A DNA stretch of 64,000 nt, from contig NZ_SULM01000001.1 of assembly GCF_005250615.1 (NCBI RefSeq), forward strand, positions 310,001 through 374,000, written 5' to 3'. How positions within the stretch are numbered: position 1 is the first letter of the stretch; every line of letters starts with the position of its first letter. The translations under genes and the position numbers were made by a program. Origin of the DNA: Pseudomonas rhizoryzae (lineage in GTDB: Bacteria > Pseudomonadota > Gammaproteobacteria > Pseudomonadales > Pseudomonadaceae). Shown piece after piece: positions 44,620-53,731 of the stretch. The notes beneath the pieces were generated by a model. The model was not told the origin of the DNA and did not search any database. It saw only the letters and a list, made by a program, of their open reading frames with translations.

Positions 44620-44814
44620 CTAACTGCCTGGCTCCTTCACCACCCGTCGCGGCCGTTTGACCAACTCCCCCTGGCAATTCGGACAGCGGCCCTGCAATGG
44701 CCCCTGGGCGCAGTCCTTACAAAAGGTGCATTCGTAGGAGCAGATCACCGCGTTCTCGCTCTCCGCGGGTAGAGCAGAGGCGCAGTGTTCACAAACCGTA
44801 CGCATCTCCAGCAT
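44620..44814 (-). CDS. DUF1272 zinc-ribbon-like small protein
   Basis: A 64-residue protein with eight cysteines (C8, C11, C25, C29, C32, C35, C44, C47), enough for two zinc sites. ECTFCKDCA and GRCPNCQGELVKRP are typical of DUF1272. Function unknown. The start ATG at 44814 (MLEMRTVCEHC) follows AGGAG by nine bases, 17 bases after the regulator gene's stop, so the two form an operon. Confidence 0.85.
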   Translation of the reverse strand: MLEMRTVCEHCASALPAESENAVICSYECTFCKDCAQGPLQGRCPNCQGELVKRPRRVVKEPGS

Positions 44815-44831
44815 GGTCGTCACTCCTCGAA

Positions 44832-45818
44832 TCAGGCGCCAAAGCGCGCCGCGTAGTCCTGGGGGCTTACCGCCAGGTGCTTGTGGAAGGTGCGCCGCAG
44901 ATTCTCCGGGTGGCCGAAGCCGCACAGGCGCGAGACCGTGGCGATGGAAGCCTGGCCATCCTGCAGCAGCACCCGCGCGGTCTCCAGGCGGACCTGTTCG
45001 ACATAGCGACCCGGCCCCATGCCCACCTCGCGGCTGAACAGCCGCGACAGGGTGCGCGGTGCCATGTGAGCTCGCTCGGCCAGGAGTTCCAGGCCGAGGT
45101 CTTCGCCCAGGTGACCGGGAATCCAGTCGAGCAGGGCGGCCAGCCGTGGCGTCCGCCCCGGGTCGGGCGCGAGGCAGGCGCTGAATTGCGCCTGGCCACC
45201 GGGACGACGCAGGAACATCACCAGCCGCCGCGCCACCGCCAAGGCCAGCGACCGACCCAGGTCCGCCTCGACCAGCGCCAGCGCCAAGTCGATACCGGCG
45301 GTGACGCCCGCCGAGGTGAACACCTGGGGATCGCCATCGCGTCCCAGCGGATCGTAGGTGTGCAGCCGGTCGCCCTGCACCTCGATGGCGGGGAAGGCAG
45401 CGAGCTCTTCCACGTAGGCCCAGTGGGTAGTGGCGCGCCGACCATCCAGCAGGCCGGCGCTGGCCAGCAGCAAGGCACCGGAGCAGACCGAGCCCAGGCG
45501 ACGTATCCGCGGTTGCAGGTCACGCAGCCAGGCCAGCAGACCGGGGTCCTGGCGCAGGGCGCCGATCCCCACGCCGCCGGGGATCAGCAGGGTATCCACC
45601 TGCTCGATATCGATCTCGTACCAGCCCTGTTCCGCCTGGATGCCGATGCCGGCCGAGGTCCGCACCAGACCCTCGACGGCACCCAGCAGGCGCAGCTCGT
45701 AGTGGGGCGGCAATCCCTGCCGCTCGCGCTCCAGGTTGGCCGAGGCGAACACCTGCAACGGGCCGGTGACGTCCAGGCTCATGACGTCGGGGTAAAGCAG
45801 GGAAGCGATGAGCGGCAT
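44832..45818 (-). CDS. GlxA-family transcriptional regulator (DJ-1/PfpI plus AraC)
   Basis: A 328-residue regulator. The N-terminal class-I glutamine-amidotransferase-like (DJ-1/PfpI) domain has C112 in GSVCSGALLLASAGLLDG. The C-terminal AraC helix-turn-helix pair spans about residues 225-325 (ERAHMAPRTLSRLFSREVG; ATVSRLCGFGHPENLRRTF). Relatives respond to small nitrogen compounds, but this ligand is unknown. The ATG at 45818 gives the family start MPLIASLLYPDVMSLDV. Divergent from scpB. Confidence 0.87.
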   Translation of the reverse strand: MPLIASLLYPDVMSLDVTGPLQVFASANLERERQGLPPHYELRLLGAVEGLVRTSAGIGIQAEQGWYEIDIEQVDTLLIPGGVGIGALRQDPGLLAWLRDLQPRIRRLGSVCSGALLLASAGLLDGRRATTHWAYVEELAAFPAIEVQGDRLHTYDPLGRDGDPQVFTSAGVTAGIDLALALVEADLGRSLALAVARRLVMFLRRPGGQAQFSACLAPDPGRTPRLAALLDWIPGHLGEDLGLELLAERAHMAPRTLSRLFSREVGMGPGRYVEQVRLETARVLLQDGQASIATVSRLCGFGHPENLRRTFHKHLAVSPQDYAARFGA

Positions 45819-45952
45819 GAGGGCTCTCCATGGCGATGCGCCGAGCATGCCTTCGCCCCTGTCTGGCGACAAGGTCAAAGACCCCACGGATCTGGCCAGT
45901 CCTGGCAGCTCCGATTTGGCGTCGCCCGCGCCCGGCCTTATCATCGCCGCCC

Positions 45953-46696
45953 ATGAATTACACCGATCCCAAGCAACTGGCGCCGCTGCTGGAAGCCATC
46001 CTGCTCGCCGCTGGCCGTCCGCTCACCCTGGAGCGCCTGGCCGAACTCTTCGACGAGTACGAACGCCCCGAGCCCGCCCACTTGCGTGCGGGCCTCGCCG
46101 TGCTCGGCGGCTCCTGTCGCAAGCGCGGCTTCGAACTCAAGGAGGTGGCCTCCGGCTATCGCCTGCAGGTACGCGAAAAATATGCGCCCTGGGTCGGGCG
46201 GCTGTGGGAGGAACGGCCACCGCGCTATTCCCGCGCCATGCTGGAGACCCTGGCGCTGATCGCCTACCGCCAGCCCATCACCCGCGGCGAGATCGAGGAG
46301 GTGCGTGGCGTGGCGGTCAACAGCCAGATCGTCAAGACGCTGCTGGAGCGCGACTGGATCCGCGTGGTCGGCTATCGCGACGTCCCCGGTCGACCGGCCA
46401 TGTTCGCCACCACCAAGACCTTCCTCGACTACTTCGACCTGCGCAGCCTCGACCAACTGCCGCCGCTGGCCGAGGTCCGCCAGTTGGAACCCGAGCCGGC
46501 CTCGGTGCTGGAGGACCCGGAACTGAGCCTGGCGGCCCTGGAAGTAGGAGGCGCGGAGGAAGAAGAGGGCACATTGGTGATCCCCGAGCGCACCAGCTTC
46601 CGCACCCTGCTCACCGAGCTGGACGCCATGGAGACCGGCCTCAAGACCGACTTCGACGACCTGCGCCAGGCGGTGGACGAGGAAGACGAGGTTTGA
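45953..46696 (+). CDS. scpB: ScpB, segregation and condensation protein B
   Basis: A 247-residue ScpB. Two winged-helix domains are visible (LAPLLEAILLAAGRPLTLER; ETLALIAYRQPITRGEIEEVRGV; IVKTLLERDWIRVVGYRDVPG). The C-terminal tail is acidic. ScpB joins ScpA and SMC in chromosome condensation. The usual neighbour scpA is not upstream (a divergent regulator is there), and rluB is not downstream; a repeat array follows instead. The start ATG at 45953 fits the family; the ORF extends upstream to 45830 without support. Confidence 0.9.
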   Translation: MNYTDPKQLAPLLEAILLAAGRPLTLERLAELFDEYERPEPAHLRAGLAVLGGSCRKRGFELKEVASGYRLQVREKYAPWVGRLWEERPPRYSRAMLETLALIAYRQPITRGEIEEVRGVAVNSQIVKTLLERDWIRVVGYRDVPGRPAMFATTKTFLDYFDLRSLDQLPPLAEVRQLEPEPASVLEDPELSLAALEVGGAEEEEGTLVIPERTSFRTLLTELDAMETGLKTDFDDLRQAVDEEDEV

Positions 46697-46705
46697 GCCT
46701 GGCCC

Positions 46706-46736
46706 GTTGGGCTTCGCTGCGCTCAACCCAACCTAC
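46706..46736. repeat. Repeat type 1, right half copy
   Basis: GTTGGGCTTCGCTGCGCTCA followed by ACCCAACCTAC matches the right arm of the full type-1 palindromes. It precedes the tandem array. Confidence 0.7.
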
Positions 46737-46763
46737 AGGTCCGGCGCGGCCATGGTGGTCTGC

Positions 46764-47271
46764 GGAAGACGACCCCTCGCTCGAACAGCCCCCTCTCCCT
46801 CGGGGAGAGGGCTGGGGTAAGGGCGCGTTTCACGGTGAATGCCCAAGCGGAAAAGGCTGCGCCGTTTTCCACGCTACGGTGTTCCCCTGACCCCGGAAGA
46901 CGATCCCTCGCTCGAACAGCCCCCTCTCCCTCGGGGAGAGGGCTGGGGTGAGGGCACGCTTCACGGTGAACGCCCGAGCGGAAAAGGCTGCGCCGTTTTC
47001 CACGCTACGGTGTTCCCCTGACCCCGGAAGACGACCCCTCGCTCGAATAGCCCCCTCTCCCTCGGGGAGAGGGCTGGGGTGAGGGCGCGATTCAGGGTGA
47101 ATGCCAAGCGGAAAAGGCTGCGCCGTTTTCCACGCTACGGAGTTCCCCTGACCCCGGAAGACGATCCCTCGCTCGGATAGCCCCCTCTCCCTCGGGGAGA
47201 GGGCTGGGGTGAGGGCGCGTTTCACGGTGAATGCCCGAGCGGAAAAGGCTGCACCGTTTTCCACGCTACGG
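46764..47271. repeat. Tandem array of four ~131-base units (repeat type 2)
   Basis: Units begin with GGAAGACGA at 46764, 46895, 47026 and 47156 (periods 131, 131 and 130); the last is cut at 47271. Each contains a perfect hairpin CCCTCTCCC-TCG-GGGAGAGGG and the segment GGAAAAGGCTGCGCCGTTTT. Units differ by a few point changes only. A single diverged unit occurs at 62321-62414. Confidence 0.85.
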
Positions 47272-47292
47272 CTCGCTAACTCCCGCACTCCC

Positions 47293-47325
47293 GTAGGTTG
47301 GCGCTGAGCGCAGCGAAGCCCAACA
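47293..47325. repeat. Repeat type 1, left half copy
   Basis: GTAGGTTGGCGCTGAGCGCA followed by GCGAAGCCCAACA is the inverse complement, with small changes, of the half copy at 46706-46736. The array is thus bracketed by inverted half elements. Confidence 0.7.
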
Positions 47326-47339
47326 TTCCCGCCCAAAAC

Positions 47340-47365
47340 GAAAAAAGCGCCCGAAGGCGCTTTTC
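47340..47365 (-). terminator. Rho-independent terminator of gap
   Basis: On the minus strand AAAAGCGCC-TTCG-GGCGCTTTTTTC forms a 9-base stem with a UUCG-type loop and a T-run, 18 bases after the gap stop codon. Confidence 0.85.
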
Positions 47366-47382
47366 TGCACGACCTAGGAACC

Positions 47383-48387
47383 TCAGGCCGGCGCGTTGAC
47401 CAGCGCCTTGCAGGTGTCGAGCATCCGGTTGGAGAAACCCCACTCGTTGTCGTACCAGGCCATGATCTTCACCAGCTTGCCGCTCACCTTGGTGTGGTTG
47501 GCGTCGAAGATCGACGACAGGCGGTTGTGGTTGAAGTCGATGGAAACCAGCGGCTTGTCGTTGTAGCCCAGCACCGGCGAAGCTTCGGCGGCGGCCTTCA
47601 TGAAGGCATTGATGGTCTTGGCGTCGGTTTCCTTGGCGGTCTGGATGGTCAGGTCCACCAGCGACACGTTGATGGTCGGGACGCGTACGGCCATGCCGCT
47701 GAACTTGCCTTGCAGCTCCGGCAGTACCAGGCCGACGGCTTCGGCGGCACCGGTCTTGGTCGGGATCATCGACTGGGTGGCCGAACGCGCGCGGAAGGGG
47801 TCGGAGTGGTAGACATCCGACAGGTTCTGGTCGTTGGTGTAGGCATGGATGGTGGTCATCAGACCATTCTCGATACCCAGCTCGCGCTGCAGCACCTGGG
47901 CGACCGGCGCCAGGCAGTTGGTGGTGCAAGAGGCGTTGGAGATGATCTGGTGCGACTGGCGCAGGATGCTGTCGTTGACGCCATAGACGATGGTGGCGTC
48001 CACGTCCTTGCCGGGCGCGGAGATGATCACCTTGGAGGCGCCGGCGCTCAGGTGGGCGGCGGCCTTGTCGCGGCTGGTGAAGAGGCCGGTGCACTCGAAC
48101 ACCACGTCGACCTTCAGGTCCTTCCAGGGCAGCTCGGCCGGATTGCGGATGGCGGTGACGGCGATGCGATCGCCATTGACCACCAGTTTGTCGCCCTCGA
48201 CGGACACCTCGGCCGGGAAACGGTCATGGACGCTGTCATACTGTAGGAGATGGGCGTTGATGGCGGCGTCGCCGAGGTCGTTGATGGCCACGACCTCCAG
48301 GTCCTGCCGATACCCTTCGGTGTACAGCGCCCGCAATACATTGCGGCCGATGCGGCCAAAACCGTTGATGGCAATACGAATACTCAT
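47383..48387 (-). CDS. gap: Type I glyceraldehyde-3-phosphate dehydrogenase
   Basis: A 334-residue GAPDH that oxidises and phosphorylates glyceraldehyde 3-phosphate with NAD(P)+. The Rossmann start is [21 protein letters not shown]154 in [12 protein letters not shown] is the catalytic cysteine, and [14 protein letters not shown] near the C-terminus is conserved. It is divergent from edd, with two HexR-like sites in between, as in other pseudomonads where HexR controls gap and edd-glk. It links Edd-derived triose phosphate to lower glycolysis. Confidence 0.95.
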   Translation of the reverse strand: MSIRIAINGFGRIGRNVLRALYTEGYRQDLEVVAINDLGDAAINAHLLQYDSVHDRFPAEVSVEGDKLVVNGDRIAVTAIRNPAELPWKDLKVDVVFECTGLFTSRDKAAAHLSAGASKVIISAPGKDVDATIVYGVNDSILRQSHQIISNASCTTNCLAPVAQVLQRELGIENGLMTTIHAYTNDQNLSDVYHSDPFRARSATQSMIPTKTGAAEAVGLVLPELQGKFSGMAVRVPTINVSLVDLTIQTAKETDAKTINAFMKAAAEASPVLGYNDKPLVSIDFNHNRLSSIFDANHTKVSGKLVKIMAWYDNEWGFSNRMLDTCKALVNAPA

Positions 48388-48414
48388 TGAGAGAAACCTC
48401 GCGATAGCTGGGTT

Positions 48415-48430
48415 TTGTTGTAAAAAACAT
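48415..48430. promoter_or_regulatory. HexR-like site, gap side
   Basis: TTGT-N8-ACAT matches seven of the eight defined bases of the TTGT-N7/8-ACAA HexR consensus known in P. putida, and overlaps the symmetric TGTAA-N6-TTACA at 48419-48434. It lies 28-43 bases upstream of gap. hexR itself is not in the window. Confidence 0.45.
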
Positions 48431-48476
48431 TACACATGGCGCTTGCTGCCGTGAATAATAGCGCCAAATTCGGTGA

Positions 48477-48492
48477 ATGTTTTAAATAACAA
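48477..48492. promoter_or_regulatory. HexR-like site, edd side
   Basis: ATGT-N8-ACAA is the same seven-of-eight match in the opposite sense, with the symmetric core TGTT-N6-AACA. It lies 30-45 bases upstream of edd and runs into an AACAACAA motif. Confidence 0.45.
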
Positions 48493-48521
48493 CAAATTTA
48501 GCCTGGTGGAGAATCGAAACC

Positions 48522-50351
48522 ATGCATCCTCGCGTCCTCGAAGTCACACAGCGGTTGGTGGAACGCAGTCGTCCGACCCGTGAGCGTTACCTTGCCATGA
48601 TCCGGGCGGCTGCCAGCGACGGCCCGCAACGCGCCAAGCTGCAGTGCGCCAATTTCGCCCATGGCGTTGCTGGTTGTGGCTCGTCGACGGACAAGCAGCG
48701 TCTCCGTTTGATGGACCAGGCCAACGTCGCCATCGTTTCCAGCTACAACGACATGTTGTCGGCTCACCAGCCCTACGAACACTATCCCGAGATCATTAAG
48801 CAGGCCTTACGCGAGATCGGCTCCGTCGGTCAGTTCGCCGGTGGCGTACCCGCCATGTGCGACGGCGTGACCCAGGGCGAGGCCGGCATGGAACTGAGCC
48901 TGGCGAGCCGCGAGGTCATCGCCATGTCCACCGCCGTGGCCCTCTCGCACAACATGTTCGATGCCGCCCTGCTGCTCGGCATCTGCGACAAGATCATCCC
49001 CGGCCTGATGATCGGCGCGCTGCGCTTCGGTCACCTGCCGATGATCTTCGTTCCGGGCGGCCCCATGCTCTCGGGCATCTCCAACAAGGAAAAGGCCCGC
49101 GTCCGCCAGGCCTTCGCCGAGGGCAAGGCCACTCGCGAAGAGCTGCTGGAGTCGGAGATGAAGTCCTACCACAGCCCGGGCACCTGCACCTTCTATGGCA
49201 CCGCCAACACCAACCAGGTGGTGATGGAAGTCATGGGCCTGCACCTGCCGGGTTCTTCCTTCGTCAATCCCTACACCCCGCTGCGTGACGAGCTCACCCG
49301 CGAAGCCGCGCGCCAGGTGACCCGCATCACCCAGCAGGGTGGCAACTTCATGCCGCTGGGCGAGATCGTCGACGAGAAGGCCATCGTCAACTCGGTGGTG
49401 GCCCTGAGCGCCACCGGCGGCTCGACCAACCACACCCTGCACATCCCGGCCATCGCCCAGGCCGCCGGCATCCAGCTGACCTGGGACGACATGGCCGAGA
49501 TCTCGGCGGTGACCCCGACCCTGGCCCAGGTCTATCCCAACGGCAAGGCCGACGTGAACCACTTCCACGCCGCTGGCGGCGTCAACTTCATGATCCACAC
49601 CCTGCTCGAAGCCGGGCTGCTGCATGAAGACGTCAACACCATCATGGGCCGTGGCCTGTCGCGCTACCTGCAGGAACCCTTCCTGGTGGACGGCAAGCTG
49701 GAATGGCGCACCGGGCGCGCCGAGAGTCTGGACGAAGATATCCTGCGTCCGGCCAGCCGGCCGTTCAACGAAGAGGGCGGCCTGCGCGTCATGCACGGCA
49801 ACCTCGGCCGTGGCGTGATGAAGGTGTCGGCGGTGGCGCCCCAGCACCAGCTGGTGGAAGCGCCGGCGCGGGTCTTCCACGACCAGAGCGAGTTGGCGGA
49901 GGCTTTCAAGGCCGGCGAGCTGGAGCGCGATTTCGTGGCAGTGGTACGCTTCCAGGGGCCCAAGGCGCTGGGCATGCCGGAATTGCACAAGCTCACTCCT
50001 TACATGGGTGTGCTGCAGGATCGCGGTTTCAAGGTGGCGTTGGTCACCGACGGGCGCATGTCCGGCGCCTCGGGCAAGGTTCCGGCAGCTATCCATGTCT
50101 GCCCGGAAGCCATCGATGGCGGTCCGCTGGCCAAGGTCTGTGACGGCGATCTCATTCGGGTCGACGGCCGTACCGGCGAGCTGAAGATTCTGGTGCCGGC
50201 CGACGAATGGATGGCCCGGACGGCGGTCGAAGCGCCCCAGGGCACCGGGGTGGGTTGTGGTCGTGAGCTGTTCGCCTTCATGCGCGGCGCCATGAGCACG
50301 GCAGAATCGGGTGCCAGTGCATTTACTTCCAGCCTGGAGGCGCTGAAATGA
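48522..50351 (+). CDS. edd: Phosphogluconate dehydratase (Entner-Doudoroff)
   Basis: A 609-residue IlvD/Edd-family iron-sulfur dehydratase that converts 6-phosphogluconate to KDPG. Family landmarks include [51 protein letters not shown] and [27 protein letters not shown] lies upstream of the ATG. Its stop overlaps the glk start (ATGA). An AACAACAA motif 27-34 bases upstream suggests Crc/Hfq control of translation. eda, the next enzyme, is not in the window. Confidence 0.95.
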   Translation: MHPRVLEVTQRLVERSRPTRERYLAMIRAAASDGPQRAKLQCANFAHGVAGCGSSTDKQRLRLMDQANVAIVSSYNDMLSAHQPYEHYPEIIKQALREIGSVGQFAGGVPAMCDGVTQGEAGMELSLASREVIAMSTAVALSHNMFDAALLLGICDKIIPGLMIGALRFGHLPMIFVPGGPMLSGISNKEKARVRQAFAEGKATREELLESEMKSYHSPGTCTFYGTANTNQVVMEVMGLHLPGSSFVNPYTPLRDELTREAARQVTRITQQGGNFMPLGEIVDEKAIVNSVVALSATGGSTNHTLHIPAIAQAAGIQLTWDDMAEISAVTPTLAQVYPNGKADVNHFHAAGGVNFMIHTLLEAGLLHEDVNTIMGRGLSRYLQEPFLVDGKLEWRTGRAESLDEDILRPASRPFNEEGGLRVMHGNLGRGVMKVSAVAPQHQLVEAPARVFHDQSELAEAFKAGELERDFVAVVRFQGPKALGMPELHKLTPYMGVLQDRGFKVALVTDGRMSGASGKVPAAIHVCPEAIDGGPLAKVCDGDLIRVDGRTGELKILVPADEWMARTAVEAPQGTGVGCGRELFAFMRGAMSTAESGASAFTSSLEALK

Positions 50352-51325
50352 GTTTGGCTTTGGTTGGCGACATCGGGGGCACCAATGCCCGCTTCGCTCT
50401 GTGGCGCGACGGTCGCCTGGAGGCCATCGAGGTCTTCGCCTGTGCGGATTACGCCTGTCCGGAAGACGCGGTGCGCAAGTACCTGGCGCAAACCGGGGTA
50501 GCCCTGGACGACATCACCGCCGTGTGCCTGGCCTGTGCCGGTCCGGTAGGCGAGGGCGACTTCCACTTCACCAACAACCACTGGGTGATCCGGCGTGAGC
50601 AATTCTGCCAGCAGTTGGGCCTGACCCATCTGCTGCTGATCAACGACTTCACCTCCATGGCCTGGGCCGTGGCCCGGCTGGATCCGGCGGATTGCGTCCA
50701 GGTGCGTGATGGCGTCGCGCTGCCGACCCGGACCCGCCTGGTGATAGGTCCCGGTACCGGTCTGGGCGTCGCGAGCCTGGTGCCGAGCGGCAAGGATCGC
50801 TGGATCGTGCTGCCCAGCGAGGGTGGTCACGTCGACCTGCCGATCAACACCCAGCGCGAATTCGATATCTGGAAGATCCTCAAGCGCCAGTTCGGCAACC
50901 ACGTCTCCGCCGAGCGCGTGGTCTCCGGCAGCGGCCTGGTCAATCTCTATCACGCCAGCTGCGAACTGGACGGCCGCACCGCTGCCCTGCACAGCGCGGC
51001 GGACATCTGCGAGCTGGCGCTCAAGGGCGATCCCTACGCCGATGCGGTGCTGGAGCAATTCTTCATCTGGCTGGCACGGGTCGCCGGCAACGCCGCCCTG
51101 ACCCTGGGCGCCCTGGGTGGCGTCTACATCGCCGGGGGCATCCTGCCGCGCTTCGTCGAGCGCTTCCAGAGCGGGGCTTTCGCCCATGCCTTCGCCGACA
51201 AGGGCAAGACCAGCAGCGCCTACCTGAAGGATATCCCGGCCTGGCTCGTCACCGCCGAGTATCCGGGCCTGTTCGGCGCCGGCGTCGCCCTGGATCAGAC
51301 CATCGCCGAGGCGCGTCAACGCTGA
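50348..51325 (+). CDS. glk: Glucokinase
   Basis: A 325-residue Glk-family kinase that phosphorylates glucose with [18 protein letters not shown] is the phosphate-binding start, [18 protein letters not shown] and [15 protein letters not shown] line the glucose site, and [15 protein letters not shown] follows. It is translationally coupled to edd. A hairpin follows at 51334-51365. Confidence 0.95.
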   Translation: MSLALVGDIGGTNARFALWRDGRLEAIEVFACADYACPEDAVRKYLAQTGVALDDITAVCLACAGPVGEGDFHFTNNHWVIRREQFCQQLGLTHLLLINDFTSMAWAVARLDPADCVQVRDGVALPTRTRLVIGPGTGLGVASLVPSGKDRWIVLPSEGGHVDLPINTQREFDIWKILKRQFGNHVSAERVVSGSGLVNLYHASCELDGRTAALHSAADICELALKGDPYADAVLEQFFIWLARVAGNAALTLGALGGVYIAGGILPRFVERFQSGAFAHAFADKGKTSSAYLKDIPAWLVTAEYPGLFGAGVALDQTIAEARQR

Positions 51326-51333
51326 TCCCCACC

Positions 51334-51365
51334 GGGCCGGGCGACTACTCAAGGTCGCCCGGCCC
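51334..51365. terminator. Hairpin between glk and gltR
   Basis: GGGCCGGGCGAC (51334-51345) pairs perfectly with GTCGCCCGGCCC (51354-51365). It has no T-tract. It may separate edd-glk from gltR-gtrS or limit read-through. Confidence 0.5.
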
Positions 51366-51428
51366 CGGTATGCTGCCGGCACCACCGGTAGCTGGCCTCC
51401 GGCCAGAACAACAAGAGCGAAAATCGCC

Positions 51429-52169
51429 ATGTCCACCCTGGGCAAATCCCTCCTGGTCGTCGACGACGACGAGGAAATCCGCGAACTTCTCGATACCTAT
51501 CTCACCCGCGCCGGCTATCTGGTGCGCACCGTCGGCGATGGCCGTGAGTTGCGCCGCGCCCTGGGCGACTTCGTCCCCGACCTGCTGATCCTCGACGTCA
51601 TGCTGCCTGGCGAAGACGGCTTCGCCCTCTGCCGCTGGACGCGTGAACAGTCCGCCTGTCGCCAGGTGCCCATCATCATGCTCACCGCCAGCTCCGACGA
51701 AGCCGACCGCGTGATCGGCCTGGAATTGGGCGCCGACGATTACCTGGGCAAGCCCTTCAGTCCGCGCGAATTGCTGGCCCGCATCAAGGCGCTGCTGCGC
51801 CGCGCCGGCTTCGGCGAGACGCGCCCGGCGGCCACCGGTCTGCTGACCTTCGACGACTGGCGCCTGGACCCGGTGAGCCATCGGCTGTTCCACCGCGACG
51901 GCGAGGAGGTCATCCTCTCGGGCGCGGACTTCACGCTGCTCAAGCTGTTCCTCGATCATCCCCAGCAGATTCTCGACCGCGACACCATCGCCAACGCCAC
52001 CCGCGGGCGCGAGGTGCTGCCGCTGGAGCGCATCGTCGACATGGCGGTGAGTCGTCTGCGCCAGCGCCTGCGTGACACCGGCAAGTCGCCGCGGCTGATC
52101 CGCACCGTCCGGGGCTCCGGCTACCTGCTCGCCGCCGAGGTCAGCGGACTGGTCGCCGATGCGGTGTAG
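51429..52169 (+). CDS. gltR: GltR-type response regulator of glucose transport
   Basis: A 246-residue OmpR-family regulator with a receiver domain (VVDDDEE near 10-17, phosphorylated D56 in LILDVMLPGEDG, K in YLGKPFSPREL) and a C-terminal winged helix (RTVRGSGYLLAAE). In pseudomonads GltR with GtrS controls the glucose transporter and OprB; the next genes are exactly these. AACAACAA ends 14 bases before the start. It overlaps gtrS by 11 bases. Confidence 0.92.
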   Translation: MSTLGKSLLVVDDDEEIRELLDTYLTRAGYLVRTVGDGRELRRALGDFVPDLLILDVMLPGEDGFALCRWTREQSACRQVPIIMLTASSDEADRVIGLELGADDYLGKPFSPRELLARIKALLRRAGFGETRPAATGLLTFDDWRLDPVSHRLFHRDGEEVILSGADFTLLKLFLDHPQQILDRDTIANATRGREVLPLERIVDMAVSRLRQRLRDTGKSPRLIRTVRGSGYLLAAEVSGLVADAV

Positions 52170-53607
52170 CGCGCCGCTCGCGCGGCTGGTGCCGCGCTCT
52201 CTGTTGGCACGGATGCTGTTGCTGACCTTGCTGGCGGTGCTCCTGGCCCAGGGCGCCTCGGCGCTGTTCTGGTCCGCCTCCCTGCGCAGCGACCGCAACC
52301 AGGGGCTGCAGACCGCCGCCCGCAGCCTGGGCTATTCCATCGCCGCCAGCGTGCGCTATTTCAGCCTGCTGCCGCCGGCCTATCGGCCGCTGGTGCTCGA
52401 GCAACTGCGCAACATGGGCGGCACGCGCTTCTTCGTCTCGCTCAACGAAAAGCCGCTGACCATGCAAGCGCTGCCCGCGACACCGGGGCGGCGCGCCGTG
52501 CTGCAGGAGGTCGAGACGGTGCTGCGCGAGCGCCTGGGCGCCACCATGCCGATGTACGTGGAGTTCATCGGCCCGCAACAGCTGCGCCTGTTCAACGGCG
52601 CCGTGGCACTCGACGAGTTGCCGCGCTCCTGGGCCCACTACGCCCTGAGTCTGGAGCCCCTGGAGCCGCCGGTACTGGTCACCCAGATCCGCATCGGCGA
52701 AGGGGAGTGGGTGTATCTGGCGACCCTGATGCCGGCGCCTTACTACAGCCTGGACGAATCCTGGTTGCCGTTGCAGCAGGTGCTGTTCATGGTCTTCAGC
52801 AGCGCCTTCCTGCTGCTGTTCATCGGTCTGCTGATCCGCTGGCAGAGTCGCCCGCTCAAGCGCCTGTCCCGCGCGGCGCGGGAGTTGTCGCTGGAGGTGC
52901 ACACGCCACCGGTGCGCGAGGAGGGCGCCCAGGAAATCCGCGAGGTGACCCGTGCCTTCAACGCCATGCGCGAGCGCATCGCCCGTTACCTGGATGAGCG
53001 CGCCCAACTGTTCAGCGCCATCTCCCATGACCTGCGTACCCCCATCACCCGGCTGCGCCTGCGCGCCGAGCTGGTGGACGACGAGGTGATGCAGGCCAAG
53101 CTGGTGCGTGATCTCGACGAGCTGGATCTGCTGGTCAAGGGTGCCTTGCAGTGCGTCAAGGACACCGACATCCACGAGAATCTGGAGCCGGTCGATCTCC
53201 AGGCGCTGCTGGTGCAACTGGTGGAGCCCTTCACCCAGGAACAACCGCCGCGGGTGCGTCTTACCGGGGAAGCCCACGGCAGTCTGCTAGGCAAGCCACT
53301 GGCGCTCAGGCGCTGCATCGGCAATCTGGTGGACAACGCCCTCAAGTATGGCTATCGCGCCCACCTACAGGTGGAAGACGACGGCCAGACCTTCGTCCTG
53401 CACGTGGACGACGAAGGCCCCGGCGTGCCGGAGCAGGAGCTGGAGCAAGTCTTCCAGCCCCATGTGCGCCTGGCCACCGACCGCCAGGGTTACGGGCTGG
53501 GCTTGGGCATCGCCCGCAATCTGGCCCACGCCCATGGTGGCGAGGTAGAGCTGCGCAATCGCCGCGAGGGCGGTCTGAGGGTCACCCTGACCCTGCCGCG
53601 CGCCTAG
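52159..53607 (+). CDS. gtrS: GtrS-type sensor histidine kinase
   Basis: A 482-residue membrane kinase with helices at about 16-38 and 206-227 around a periplasmic sensor region, and HAMP at about 228-281. H290 in FSAISHDLRTPITRLRLR is the phosphoacceptor, and the ATPase domain has NLVDNALKYG, DDEGPGVP and GYGLGLGIARNLAHAHGG. In P. aeruginosa GtrS senses 2-ketogluconate and 6-phosphogluconate. Its start lies within gltR, so the pair is co-translated. Confidence 0.9.
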   Translation: MRCSAPLARLVPRSLLARMLLLTLLAVLLAQGASALFWSASLRSDRNQGLQTAARSLGYSIAASVRYFSLLPPAYRPLVLEQLRNMGGTRFFVSLNEKPLTMQALPATPGRRAVLQEVETVLRERLGATMPMYVEFIGPQQLRLFNGAVALDELPRSWAHYALSLEPLEPPVLVTQIRIGEGEWVYLATLMPAPYYSLDESWLPLQQVLFMVFSSAFLLLFIGLLIRWQSRPLKRLSRAARELSLEVHTPPVREEGAQEIREVTRAFNAMRERIARYLDERAQLFSAISHDLRTPITRLRLRAELVDDEVMQAKLVRDLDELDLLVKGALQCVKDTDIHENLEPVDLQALLVQLVEPFTQEQPPRVRLTGEAHGSLLGKPLALRRCIGNLVDNALKYGYRAHLQVEDDGQTFVLHVDDEGPGVPEQELEQVFQPHVRLATDRQGYGLGLGIARNLAHAHGGEVELRNRREGGLRVTLTLPRA

Positions 53608-53625
53608 ATAGTAGTCCGACCTTAA

Positions 53626-53643
53626 TGTCACCGGGTCGTGACA
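53626..53643. promoter_or_regulatory. Palindrome upstream of gtsA (candidate GltR site)
   Basis: TGTCAC-CGGGTC-GTGACA is a perfect inverted repeat 89-106 bases upstream of gtsA and just after gtrS. It suits a GltR operator; a Vfr/CRP-like site (TGTGA-N6-TCACA) is an alternative. Confidence 0.4.
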
Positions 53644-53731
53644 ATTCTCTTTCCCTTCGTTACCCACGAGCGCAGTCGTCTGACTAGACTCGGCCCAGCT
53701 CCAATAAAAAAACAACAAGGAACGACCCCTC

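Larger units (their letters stand above)
46697..47382. other. Intergenic region filled by repeats
   Basis: A 686-base stretch with no gene. It holds a half copy of repeat type 1 (46706-46736), a four-unit tandem array (46764-47271), an inverted half copy of type 1 (47293-47325) and the gap terminator (47340-47365). A 168-codon minus-strand frame through it is a translation of the array. Confidence 0.8.

Noticed and set aside
46764-47271. CRISPR-like array
   Set aside because: Units of ~131 bases repeat as a whole, with no unique spacers between short repeats and no cas genes.
46830-47336. 168-codon minus-strand frame with repeated ALTPALSPRERG peptides
   Set aside because: It is a translation of the tandem DNA repeat array; similar peptides are a known artefact of such repeats.
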